DNA of 64,000 bases, from assembly GCF_003402575.1 (NCBI RefSeq), contig NZ_BGZJ01000001.1, positions 434,001-498,000 on the forward strand. The letters run 5' to 3'. Below, in pieces: positions 1 through 7,094 of this stretch. This stretch comes from Mesosutterella multiformis (GTDB taxonomy: Bacteria; Pseudomonadota; Gammaproteobacteria; Burkholderiales; Burkholderiaceae_F). How positions within the stretch are numbered: the stretch's first letter is position 1; each line of letters begins with the position of its first letter. A program made the position numbers and the translations under genes. Under the pieces are notes generated by a model. It was not told the DNA's origin. It ran no database searches and saw only the letters and a program-made list of their open reading frames with translations.

Positions 1-710
1 GATTCGGCTTCATTGATCGCCTGGTCCACCGCGTCGATGCTGTGGCCGTCGATCGGGCCGATCACGTTCCAGCCATAGGCTTCGAAACGCTTTCTCGTAT
101 CGTCACCGAACCAGCCCTTCACGTTGCCGTCGATCGAAATGCCGTTGTCGTCATAGAAAGCGACGAGCTTGCCGAGCTGCCAGACACCGGCGAGCGAGCA
201 CGCTTCGTGGCTCACGCCTTCCATGAGGCAGCCGTCGCCGAGGAACACATACGTGCGGTTATTGATCACGGGGAAGCCGGGGCGGTTGAATTCAGCGGCG
301 AGCATCTTCTCGGCGAGCGCCATGCCGATGCCGTTCGCAATACCCTGGCCAAGCGGCCCGGTGCTCGTCTCGACCCCCGGGGTCACACCCACTTCAGGGT
401 GACCCGGCGTACGGGAGTGCAGCTGACGGAAGGACTTCAGATCATCCATCGAAAGATCGTAGCCCGTGAGGTGCAGCAGCGCGTACTGGAGCATCGAGCC
501 GTGTCCGTTCGACAGAATGAAGCGATCGCGGCCGAGCCACTTCGGGTCTTTCGGGTTGTGGCGGAGATGGCGGGTCCACAGGGCGACAGCGATATCTGCC
601 ATGCCGAGGGGCATGCCGGGGTGACCCGACTTGGCTTTCTGAATGGAATCCATGGCAAGTGCACGGATGGCGTTTGCGAGCTTCTGCGGCGAAACGGAAG
701 AATTCGACAT
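1..710 (-). CDS. tktA: Transketolase, N-terminal part (truncated by window edge)
   Basis: Thiamine-diphosphate enzyme of the non-oxidative pentose phosphate pathway and sugar interconversion in the cytoplasm. Reading the minus strand from the ATG at 708–710 gives 236 open codons that run off the window. The start [20 protein letters not shown], then [14 protein letters not shown] (about residues 28–41), the [14 protein letters not shown] segment and the GDGCLMEG motif near residue 155 are the classical transketolase ThDP/metal-binding features. About a third of the usual 660-residue protein is visible. It is divergent from rsmE with a 190-base intergenic region. Truncation is by the window edge, not by mutation. 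Confidence 0.95.
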   Translation of the reverse strand, partial: MSNSSVSPQKLANAIRALAMDSIQKAKSGHPGMPLGMADIAVALWTRHLRHNPKDPKWLGRDRFILSNGHGSMLQYALLHLTGYDLSMDDLKSFRQLHSRTPGHPEVGVTPGVETSTGPLGQGIANGIGMALAEKMLAAEFNRPGFPVINNRTYVFLGDGCLMEGVSHEACSLAGVWQLGKLVAFYDDNGISIDGNVKGWFGDDTRKRFEAYGWNVIGPIDGHSIDAVDQAINEAE

Positions 711-900
711 TTTTTCCGGATGTGTTTTTAAGAAGATAATGAATTGGATTTAAGATGCAGGAGGAAAGCTGCACCGGCGATACATGCGTAAAAAGCATGC
801 AGCGGTTTTTTCAGCCCCTAGATTTTAATGACTTTCACGGTGAACTTAAACTCTGAATCTTCACTGTTTCTGTTTTGAACAAATTCATACCGCCTTTCCT

Positions 901-1638
901 ATGACGATTCCCCGCTTTTATGTCCCCGGTCCCTGGACCTCTGATCGGATCACGTTCCCTGAAAAAGCCTCCCACCACGCGATGCGCGTGCTCCGGATGA
1001 GAAACGGGGATGAGGCCGAGGTGTTTGACGGCGAGGGCCGGACAGCCAGAGGCCGGACAGAGTTCAGCAGTGAGGGGACCGTGCTCATCGCCGAGTCCTA
1101 CCCCGAGCACGGACGCGAGTCGCCACTCTTCATTACGCTCGCGCAGGCCTTCGTGTCGCCTGACAAGATGGAGTGGATCACGGAGAAAGCGGTCGAGGCC
1201 GGAGCCTCCCGGATTGTGTTTTTCCCGGCCGCCCGGTCGGTCACGAAACTTTCAGGCGATAAGCTCACGAAGCGTCTTGAGAAACTCCGCGCCACCGCGG
1301 TCTCTGCCTGCGAGCAGTGCGGCCGGAGCCGGATTCCTGAAATAGAGACCTTTGCCTCAGCTGAAGCGATGCTTTCCGGACTGAACGCGGATGCCCGCGT
1401 GATTCTCGCTCCGTCGAGCGACCCGGGGCTCGCGCTCGGCGCCGCGCGGTCTGTCGTCTTCGCGGTCGGTCCTGAAGGGGGATTTTCTGAGGAAGAGCTG
1501 ACGCTCGCGGATGGCGCAGGCTGGACCCGGGGGCTTCTCGGTCCCCGAGTTCTCCGGACAGAAACCGCGGGGCTTGTCGCGATCGCCTGCGCGAACGCCG
1601 TGTCGGGCGACTACGACATCACGGGAAGCCGCGCCTGA
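901..1638 (+). CDS. rsmE: 16S rRNA m3U1498 methyltransferase RsmE
   Basis: SAM-dependent SPOUT-class methyltransferase that N3-methylates U1498 in helix 44 of 16S rRNA. The 245-residue length matches the family. An N-terminal PUA-like domain is followed by the SPOUT knot, with the EQCGR motif at 138–142, the VGPEGGF SAM-binding loop at 189–195 and the LGPRVLRTETA knot motif at 213–223. The gene stands alone between the divergent transketolase and the convergent membrane-protein gene, with 28 bases between stops. No terminator hairpin is obvious after it. Confidence 0.93.
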   Translation: MTIPRFYVPGPWTSDRITFPEKASHHAMRVLRMRNGDEAEVFDGEGRTARGRTEFSSEGTVLIAESYPEHGRESPLFITLAQAFVSPDKMEWITEKAVEAGASRIVFFPAARSVTKLSGDKLTKRLEKLRATAVSACEQCGRSRIPEIETFASAEAMLSGLNADARVILAPSSDPGLALGAARSVVFAVGPEGGFSEEELTLADGAGWTRGLLGPRVLRTETAGLVAIACANAVSGDYDITGSRA

Positions 1639-1666
1639 AAATTTCGATTGGGAGCGGCAGCCTTGG

Positions 1667-2287
1667 TCAGCCGCCGAAACGGGCGCGCGTGATCCGGGTC
1701 AGAATCGATTCGATCACGCCGCCAAGCGTCCAGTCCCAGGCAAGCGAAAAGGCTGCTGAAACCGCGGACAGAATGGCTGCGCCAATCCCGACCGGGAAAT
1801 AGAAGTCAAAGAAACTCCGGACCGCCGGCTCAAGCGCCGGAGAGCTGATGCTGAGATCCGTGAGATCCTCAAGAATCAGAGTCGCCGCGTAGGAAATCAG
1901 GAAAGGGGCGAGCGCGAGAAGCCCGATCACGAGCAGCACCGAGAAAACCTTCTTCACGGGACGGTTCAGCGCGATCGTCCGGTCCATCACAAAGGGCCCC
2001 TTATAGCGGAGGCTCTCCTTCCAGAGTCCGATCACAAGACCGATAAAGAAAAGCAGCGTGCTCAGATCCAGAATCAGGATCGTCATGCCCTCAATGGCTC
2101 TGAGGAGCCCGTGCATCGCGAGAAGCGGGAACGTGAGGAGGAAGACCGCAAGCGGGAAAAGCCCCCAGCGGAACGCTGTGCCGACAGCGCCCTTTCCGCC
2201 GATCTTCGTAAACTGCCGCGCGACATAGGCACAGAGTCCGATTCCCAGCGCGAGGCCGAAAGCGACGATGAGAGTCCGAATCCACAT
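1667..2287 (-). CDS. Five-helix membrane protein of unknown function
   Basis: I do not recognise a family. The 206 residues contain about five hydrophobic helices (roughly 4–22, 40–62, 68–90, 115–140 and 165–190) joined by short charged loops; the longest polar segment is around 90–112. The start ATG lies 30 bases after the stop of the RNase-fold gene, with AAGGG upstream, so the two are probably co-transcribed. No barstar-like sequence is seen: barstar is a soluble protein of about 90 residues. A role as partner or immunity protein for the upstream gene is only a guess from position. Alternatively it is a stand-alone inner-membrane protein. Confidence 0.7.
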   Translation of the reverse strand: MWIRTLIVAFGLALGIGLCAYVARQFTKIGGKGAVGTAFRWGLFPLAVFLLTFPLLAMHGLLRAIEGMTILILDLSTLLFFIGLVIGLWKESLRYKGPFVMDRTIALNRPVKKVFSVLLVIGLLALAPFLISYAATLILEDLTDLSISSPALEPAVRSFFDFYFPVGIGAAILSAVSAAFSLAWDWTLGGVIESILTRITRARFGG

Positions 2288-2317
2288 GATGCGTGCGCCC
2301 TTATGAGACCGCCGCGG

Positions 2318-2761
2318 CTATTTTTCGCGAATCCGGTGCAGGATCTCGTAGTCGTCCGATGTGTACCAGTATTCGCCGCTCGTGGCGTAGTTGTTATCGC
2401 GACCGGCCCCAGCGACAATGCGCCGCTTGCCGAGACCTTTCACGCCCGGCGTGGGGACGATATAGACACGATAATAGCCTTTCCGCTTGATCGGCAGTTT
2501 TTTGTTGCCGTTGCGATACCGGATGCCGTCGTCTTTATAAGGAAAGGGGCCGCCCGCTTTGATAAGTTTCAGTTTCTGCTGGGCCTCAGGCGGAAGCTCT
2601 GCGACGGTGACGTCCTCCGCTTCTCCCCAGAGACTGCCCCAGTTCCCATCCTGATCACGCCCGTTCACCAGCACAACGGCTGCGATGGCAATGGTGGCAA
2701 TCACGGCGATTGCGCCGACGCTGAAGAGCGCCTTGGATTTGGTGAGCAGGCTTTTTAACAT
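2318..2761 (-). CDS. Membrane-anchored RNase Sa/barnase-fold protein lacking catalytic residues
   Basis: The 147 residues comprise a hydrophobic helix (about 13–33), a short linker and a domain that aligns closely with guanyl-specific RNase Sa from LPPEA (56–60) through GPFPYKDDG (71–79) to GYY…PTPG (95–106), GKRRIVAG (111–118) and YTSDDY (133–138). Family members are secreted RNA-cleaving enzymes. Here the general base Glu54 of RNase Sa is Val99, the general acid His85 is Asp137, guanine-binding Glu41 is Asn86 and Arg65 is Leu110; only Arg69 is kept (Arg114). The fold is clear but ordinary catalysis looks lost. His142 lies five residues after the missing histidine and could not obviously replace it. 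A membrane protein follows; no barstar gene is seen. Confidence 0.85.
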   Translation of the reverse strand: MLKSLLTKSKALFSVGAIAVIATIAIAAVVLVNGRDQDGNWGSLWGEAEDVTVAELPPEAQQKLKLIKAGGPFPYKDDGIRYRNGNKKLPIKRKGYYRVYIVPTPGVKGLGKRRIVAGAGRDNNYATSGEYWYTSDDYEILHRIREK

Positions 2762-2839
2762 ATTCGGATTCTTTTATTGACAGTCGGGCCCATCCGCCTC
2801 GGAGGCGGAGCGCCGAGCCGTCAGCTTTTGTTAACCAGA

Positions 2840-3583
2840 CTATCGGTTATCAGAAGAAGATCCGGAAAGCCAGTCCTTAAATTCTGAGAAAGTGCCGGAA
2901 ATCCGTTCGGAGATGGACTCCGCGGGTTTCTTCGCGCGCTTAAGACGAACAGCCTGATTAACGTCGCCTTCCGCGGCAAGGCGGAGACGGCTGTGTTCGC
3001 GTGTAATTTTATTGCCATAACTGCCGTCTGTGGAACTGGCGCCCACGCCGACATAGCTCTTAAGCCCGCGCTGCAGGGAACCGGTGTCGTCGATCATGTC
3101 ACGCAGAAGCTCGGACCCGACCTGCATATTCGTATGGATATCAAAGATTTCGCCGCCGTGACGCTCCACCCGCTGGGAGTGCGCGTTCGGCATGATCTGC
3201 ATGAGACCGCTCGCGCCGGAGCGGCGATTCTTCGCGAGAGGATTGAACGTGGATTCCGCGGCCGTGATGGAAAGGAGCAGCAGCGGATCGAGATTATTCT
3301 TGCGCCCGGCTTCAATCGCCGCGTCAATAATCTGGCTGATACGTTCTTTCGGCACCTGGTAGGCGCGGCTCACATAAGCGATAAGGTTGGCCTTGAGGTC
3401 GCTCGTCGATTCAGATGACACCTGAGCCGATGCAGCGCCCGAGGCCGCTGCACTTCCACCCTTCGGCTCCGCCGCTCCCGCAGCCGCAACAGCGGTCACC
3501 CCGGCGACCAGAACGGCCGTACGGAGAAATTTTGCAGAATGATGGCGGAGTGAAAAATAAAATGATCGGCTCAAAAGTTTCAT
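2840..3583 (-). CDS. Periplasmic lytic transglycosylase (SLT domain)
   Basis: Cleaves the MurNAc–GlcNAc bond of peptidoglycan, forming 1,6-anhydro ends. A cationic N-terminus and hydrophobic stretch (about 18–36) form a signal peptide; an Ala/Ser-rich linker leads into the SLT domain (about 75–190). The catalytic glutamate is Glu110 in the ITAAESTFNP context, followed by the family's GLMQIMP motif at 126–132 and the NMQVGSELL helix. The C-terminal 50 residues are charged and not conserved. It precedes the RNase-fold gene by 78 bases and could be in the same transcript. Its product would feed the recycling enzymes encoded here (AmpD, Mpl). Confidence 0.9.
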   Translation of the reverse strand: MKLLSRSFYFSLRHHSAKFLRTAVLVAGVTAVAAAGAAEPKGGSAAASGAASAQVSSESTSDLKANLIAYVSRAYQVPKERISQIIDAAIEAGRKNNLDPLLLLSITAAESTFNPLAKNRRSGASGLMQIMPNAHSQRVERHGGEIFDIHTNMQVGSELLRDMIDDTGSLQRGLKSYVGVGASSTDGSYGNKITREHSRLRLAAEGDVNQAVRLKRAKKPAESISERISGTFSEFKDWLSGSSSDNR

Positions 3584-3711
3584 AGCATCTTTTTTACGCT
3601 CTGGGCCCCTCGGCGGAAAAAAGCAAAAACAACACTCCGCCGCGCCCAGGAGACAGACCCAGCCGGGCCTTCCTCAAGCGTTTTTGTATTTAATTCGTCC
3701 TTTTAGGGTGG

Positions 3712-3740
3712 AAAATTGCGGGGGCGCAAGTTCCCCCTGA
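3712..3740 (-). terminator. Weak terminator-like hairpin downstream of mgtE
   Basis: On the minus strand GGGGG (3733–3737) pairs with CCCCC (3720–3724) around an 8-base loop and is followed by GCAATTTT. It lies about 85 bases after the mgtE stop and before the transglycosylase gene. The stem is short and the T-run begins four bases late, so this is only a candidate for ending the mgtE transcript. Confidence 0.35.
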
Positions 3741-3823
3741 CCACTCATTTAACTGACCTAGTTTAACGGATTCAGAGCTAACCCGTTTTGCAAATTGCAA
3801 ATTTTGGTGACAGAGGCGGTTTC

Positions 3824-5356
3824 TCAGCGGAAGAAAACCGTCGCGAGAGACAGGAAAATCAGGAATCCGCCCGAATCTGTCATGAAGGTAAGAAGCACCG
3901 ATCCGCCCATCGCCGGATCGCGTCCGAGCGCCTTGAGAAGCATCGGAACCGCCACACCCACGACAGCGCCAAGCAGAATATTGAGCATCATCGCGAGGAA
4001 CATCACGAACCCGAGCTTCATGCCCTGAGCCGTGTCGGCGTAGAGCAGCCAGGCGAGCGACCCGGCCACCAGGCCGCAGAGAATACCGTTGCAGATCGCC
4101 ACCATCACCTCGCGGCGCACCACTTCAGGCGCGTTGCTTTCCGTCACCTGGCCCATCGCCATGGAGCGGACAAGGAGCGTGAGCGTCTGATTTCCGGAGT
4201 TGCCGGCCATACCGGCGACAATCGGCATCAGGGCGGCAAGCGCCACGACCTTTTCAATCGTCTCATCAAAGGCGCTGATCACGCGCGAGGCGAAGAATGC
4301 CGTGCAAAGGTTCACACCGAGCCAGAGCCAGCGGCTCTTCGCGGTTTCCCAGACACTGCTGAAAATATCCTGGTCTTCATCCAGACCGACGGCGCCGTAC
4401 GCGTCCTCTTCGCTTTCCTCTCGGATCACGTCCACCACTTCGTCAACCGTGAGACGGCCGACGAGGCGCCCCGTCTCATCCACCACGGCGGCGGACACGA
4501 GGTCGTAGCGCTCGAACGCCTGCGCGGCGTCACCCACATCGTCAAGCGGCGAGAGCGTGAGCACATCCTTCTGCATCAGATCGCGCACCAGGCTGTCGGG
4601 GTCAGAAACCAGAATCTTGGTGAGCAGCAGCGTGCCCTTGAAGTGACCATGGCGGTCCACCACGAACACCTTGTCGGAGTGATCCGGCAGCGAATCAAAG
4701 CGCCTGAGATACGCGAGCACGGCGGCAAGCGTCGACTCCTCCCGCACGGACACCATTTCGAAGTCCATGCGCGACCCGACGCTGTCCTCCGGGTACGACA
4801 TAGCGGCCCGCAGCTGGGACCGTTCTTCAAGCGACAGGGTTTCCTGCACCTCGGCCGTCACATCGGGCGGCAGATCCGGCACCAGGTCAGCGATTTCGTC
4901 GGTGTCGAGAGTTTCAACGGCGTCGACCAGCTCGTCGCGGTCCATCGCGTCGATCAGGGTCTCTCGGACGCCGTCGTTCACTTCAATCAGAATCTCGCCG
5001 TCCCGCTCGCTCTTTACGAAATTCCAGAGCGCGAGTCGCTCATCAAGAGGCAGCGCTTCGAGCACCCAGGCAATATCGGACGGATGGAGTTTTTCGCAGA
5101 TTTCCCGAAGTTCTTCAGCCGCCTCAGGCGTCACCGGAGCGGCCTCGGATTTCTCCTCATTCTCTCCGGACTCTTTCTTCTGGCGTTTGTTTTCCGGCAG
5201 ATCCTCAAGCCGCTCGAAGATCTGCTGGACACGCGCGAGAGCGTTGCTTGCGTCATCGGGATCGCGGGTCAGAGCGGACTCATGGCCAGGTGTCTGATCA
5301 GCGGCGGCAGCGCCCTCCGCCTTTTCCTCTTCCCTGTTTTCGTTCATTTCTGCCAT
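3824..5356 (-). CDS. mgtE: Magnesium transporter MgtE
   Basis: Inner-membrane Mg2+ channel gated by cytosolic Mg2+. Starting from the ATG at 5354–5356 the protein has 510 residues: an acidic, non-conserved N-terminal extension, the superhelical MgtE_N domain (from PEAAEELREICEKLHPSDIA), two CBS domains, and five C-terminal helices containing the pore signature PIVAGMAGNSGNQ. I prefer this ATG because GGAG lies about 9 bases upstream; an in-frame GTG at 5422 would add 22 residues but has its purine stretch immediately adjacent. The gene follows mtgA closely and ends the run that begins at mpl. No Mg-sensing leader can be recognised upstream. Confidence 0.93.
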   Translation of the reverse strand: MAEMNENREEEKAEGAAAADQTPGHESALTRDPDDASNALARVQQIFERLEDLPENKRQKKESGENEEKSEAAPVTPEAAEELREICEKLHPSDIAWVLEALPLDERLALWNFVKSERDGEILIEVNDGVRETLIDAMDRDELVDAVETLDTDEIADLVPDLPPDVTAEVQETLSLEERSQLRAAMSYPEDSVGSRMDFEMVSVREESTLAAVLAYLRRFDSLPDHSDKVFVVDRHGHFKGTLLLTKILVSDPDSLVRDLMQKDVLTLSPLDDVGDAAQAFERYDLVSAAVVDETGRLVGRLTVDEVVDVIREESEEDAYGAVGLDEDQDIFSSVWETAKSRWLWLGVNLCTAFFASRVISAFDETIEKVVALAALMPIVAGMAGNSGNQTLTLLVRSMAMGQVTESNAPEVVRREVMVAICNGILCGLVAGSLAWLLYADTAQGMKLGFVMFLAMMLNILLGAVVGVAVPMLLKALGRDPAMGGSVLLTFMTDSGGFLIFLSLATVFFR

Positions 5357-5439
5357 GAAACTCGGCTCCGATGCTGGATTACGGGCGGGATCGCCCGGAA
5401 AAGATTGTACCCGCTCAGGCACTCCTTTCGGAAAAACAC

Positions 5440-6165
5440 TTACTTCACGACGCTTTCTTTTGCTGCCCGAAGCGGCGTGTCACCCATATAGGCCTGAATA
5501 CGACTGGCCTTTCTCTGGATATAAGCTGAATTCCGGTGTACCTGATAATACTTGGGCCGGGGCAGTATAGCGGCTAGGAACGCGGCCTGAGAACGGGATA
5601 GCTGAGAGGCGCTACAGCCAAAGTAATAGCGTGACGCCGCCTCAACGCCGAAGATCCCCTCTCCGAACTCCGCGGTATTGAGATAAACCTCAAGAATCCG
5701 GCTCTTAGGCCAGATGTAGTCGAGAACGAGGGAAATCAGGATTTCCCGGCCCTTGCGGATATAGCTTTTGTTATGCGAGAGAAAGACGTTCTTCACGACC
5801 TGCTGCGTGATCGTTGATCCGCCGCCGCCCTTTCCCTTCTCAATATGCTTCTCCATCGCGAGTTCGAGCGCGTCCCAGTCGACGCCGTCGTGATGCAGAA
5901 ATTTCTGATCCTCGGACGCGATCACCGCCCGCTTGATGTTATTGCCCATGCGGGCAAGTGGGATCCACTGATGGCGCAGCTTCACGCCGGGCTTCTCAGC
6001 CTTCAGGCGCGCCGCCTCAAGCTTCATGTAAGGCGTCACCTCCGGGTTGATCCAGCGATAGGCAACCGCCTCCCCGATGATGAAAAGGTGCCAGAGGAGA
6101 GCTGCCGCGACGAGCAGCAGAAAAACCGTCGTGAGGATGCCGCGGCGCTTTTTCACGGGCGTCAC
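5440..6165 (-). CDS. mtgA: Monofunctional peptidoglycan glycosyltransferase MtgA
   Basis: GT51 enzyme that polymerises lipid II into glycan strands at the outer face of the inner membrane. It has 241 residues with one N-terminal membrane anchor (about 10–30). The motif ASEDQKFLHHDGVDW carries the catalytic Glu85, and GGGGSTITQQVVKN follows at about 113–126; RKGREILISLVLD and ILEVYLNTAEFG are the next conserved GT51 motifs. The start codon overlaps the aroE stop by four bases, so the two are translationally linked. Confidence 0.95.
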   Translation of the reverse strand: MTPVKKRRGILTTVFLLLVAAALLWHLFIIGEAVAYRWINPEVTPYMKLEAARLKAEKPGVKLRHQWIPLARMGNNIKRAVIASEDQKFLHHDGVDWDALELAMEKHIEKGKGGGGSTITQQVVKNVFLSHNKSYIRKGREILISLVLDYIWPKSRILEVYLNTAEFGEGIFGVEAASRYYFGCSASQLSRSQAAFLAAILPRPKYYQVHRNSAYIQRKASRIQAYMGDTPLRAAKESVVK

Positions 6166-6989
6166 TTCGCTGCGCGCTCCCGGATAAGGCGGCGGATGAG
6201 ATCGTAGGTCTTCGAGGTATCCGGACGCGTGCCTCTCCAGTCGGCATAGCTTTCCGCGGCCTGCTCAATCAGCATGCCGAGGCCGTCAGCCACTTTCTTC
6301 GCGCCGCCTTTCTTCGCGAGCTCCATGAAAGGAGTGGGTTCCGCGCCGTAGACGAGGTCATAGGCGAGGGACACCTCGGCGAACACCGATTCGGGAACCG
6401 GGGGCACGATGTTGGAGAGGCTCGTTGAGGTCGCGTTGATCACGAGATCAAAGTGTTCAGCCGCCGTGGCTTCATACGGAATCGCGTCAACGCCGAAGAC
6501 ATCCGCGAGCGTCTGAGCCCGTTCGAGCGTGCGGTTTGCCACCGCGATCCACTTGGGGTTCTGCTCGAGAAGCGACGGGAGCAGCCCGCGGACGCCGCCG
6601 CCCGCTCCCAGCACAAGAATCGAGGCATTCGTGATATTGAAGCCGAACCGGGACGTGATATCGGTGACAAAGCCGATGCCATCCGTGTTGTCGCCGAGAA
6701 TCTTGTTCCCGAAAACGAGCGTGTTCACGGCGCCGCAGCTTCGCGCGCGCTCCGTAAGCTTATCGGCAAACTTATAGGCATCGAGCTTGAAGGGCAGCGT
6801 GATGTTGCAGCCCTTGTAGCCCTCATCGAGGAGCTCTTCCGCTTTTTCCGCGAACTGACCGATAGGCACCTCGATTTTCTCGTACGAGATGTTTTCCCCC
6901 AGTTCTGCCGCGAAGCTCTGGTGGATTTCTGGAGAAAAGCTGTGCTGAATCGGATTACCCAGCACCGCGTAACGGTCAGGCTTTGTCAT
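6162..6989 (-). CDS. aroE: Shikimate dehydrogenase AroE
   Basis: NADPH-dependent reduction of 3-dehydroshikimate to shikimate in aromatic amino-acid synthesis. The 275-residue protein shows the substrate-binding HSFSP motif (Ser17, Ser19), NITLPFK with catalytic Lys68, NTDG with Asp103, and a GAGGGVRG nucleotide-binding loop at 128–135. The order RNB–aroE–mtgA is shared with other Burkholderiales. A 105-base gap separates it from the RNB gene, so it may have its own promoter. Confidence 0.96.
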   Translation of the reverse strand: MTKPDRYAVLGNPIQHSFSPEIHQSFAAELGENISYEKIEVPIGQFAEKAEELLDEGYKGCNITLPFKLDAYKFADKLTERARSCGAVNTLVFGNKILGDNTDGIGFVTDITSRFGFNITNASILVLGAGGGVRGLLPSLLEQNPKWIAVANRTLERAQTLADVFGVDAIPYEATAAEHFDLVINATSTSLSNIVPPVPESVFAEVSLAYDLVYGAEPTPFMELAKKGGAKKVADGLGMLIEQAAESYADWRGTRPDTSKTYDLIRRLIRERAAK

Positions 6990-7017
6990 TTCAACGCACT
7001 CCTTTTTGCCGGAATTT

Positions 7018-7047
7018 GGGGCTTTGTCTGTCGCAAAGCCCCCTTTT
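7018..7047 (+). terminator. Plus-strand terminator-like hairpin with no plus-strand gene
   Basis: GGGGCTTTG (7018–7026) pairs perfectly with CAAAGCCCC (7034–7042) around a 7-base loop, followed by CTTTTCT on the plus strand. Both flanking genes (RNB upstream and aroE downstream) are on the minus strand. Reading that way, the hairpin is followed by AAATTCC, a poor terminator, so it would act mainly against antisense transcription or as a leader stem in the aroE mRNA. Confidence 0.45.
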
Positions 7048-7094
7048 CTATCTTTCTAGCATAAGCAGGAAAAAAGCGGAACACTCCTTTTTCA

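Noticed and set aside
1667-2287. Possible barstar-type inhibitor gene next to the RNase-fold gene
   Set aside because: The product has five membrane helices and no similarity to barstar, which is soluble and about 90 residues long.
3600-3652. Imperfect inverted repeat (CTGGGC…CGGCGGA and TCCGCCG…GCCCAG) before the transglycosylase gene
   Set aside because: The two arms are interrupted by unequal inserts and no promoter or T-run fits it; could be chance in G+C-rich sequence.
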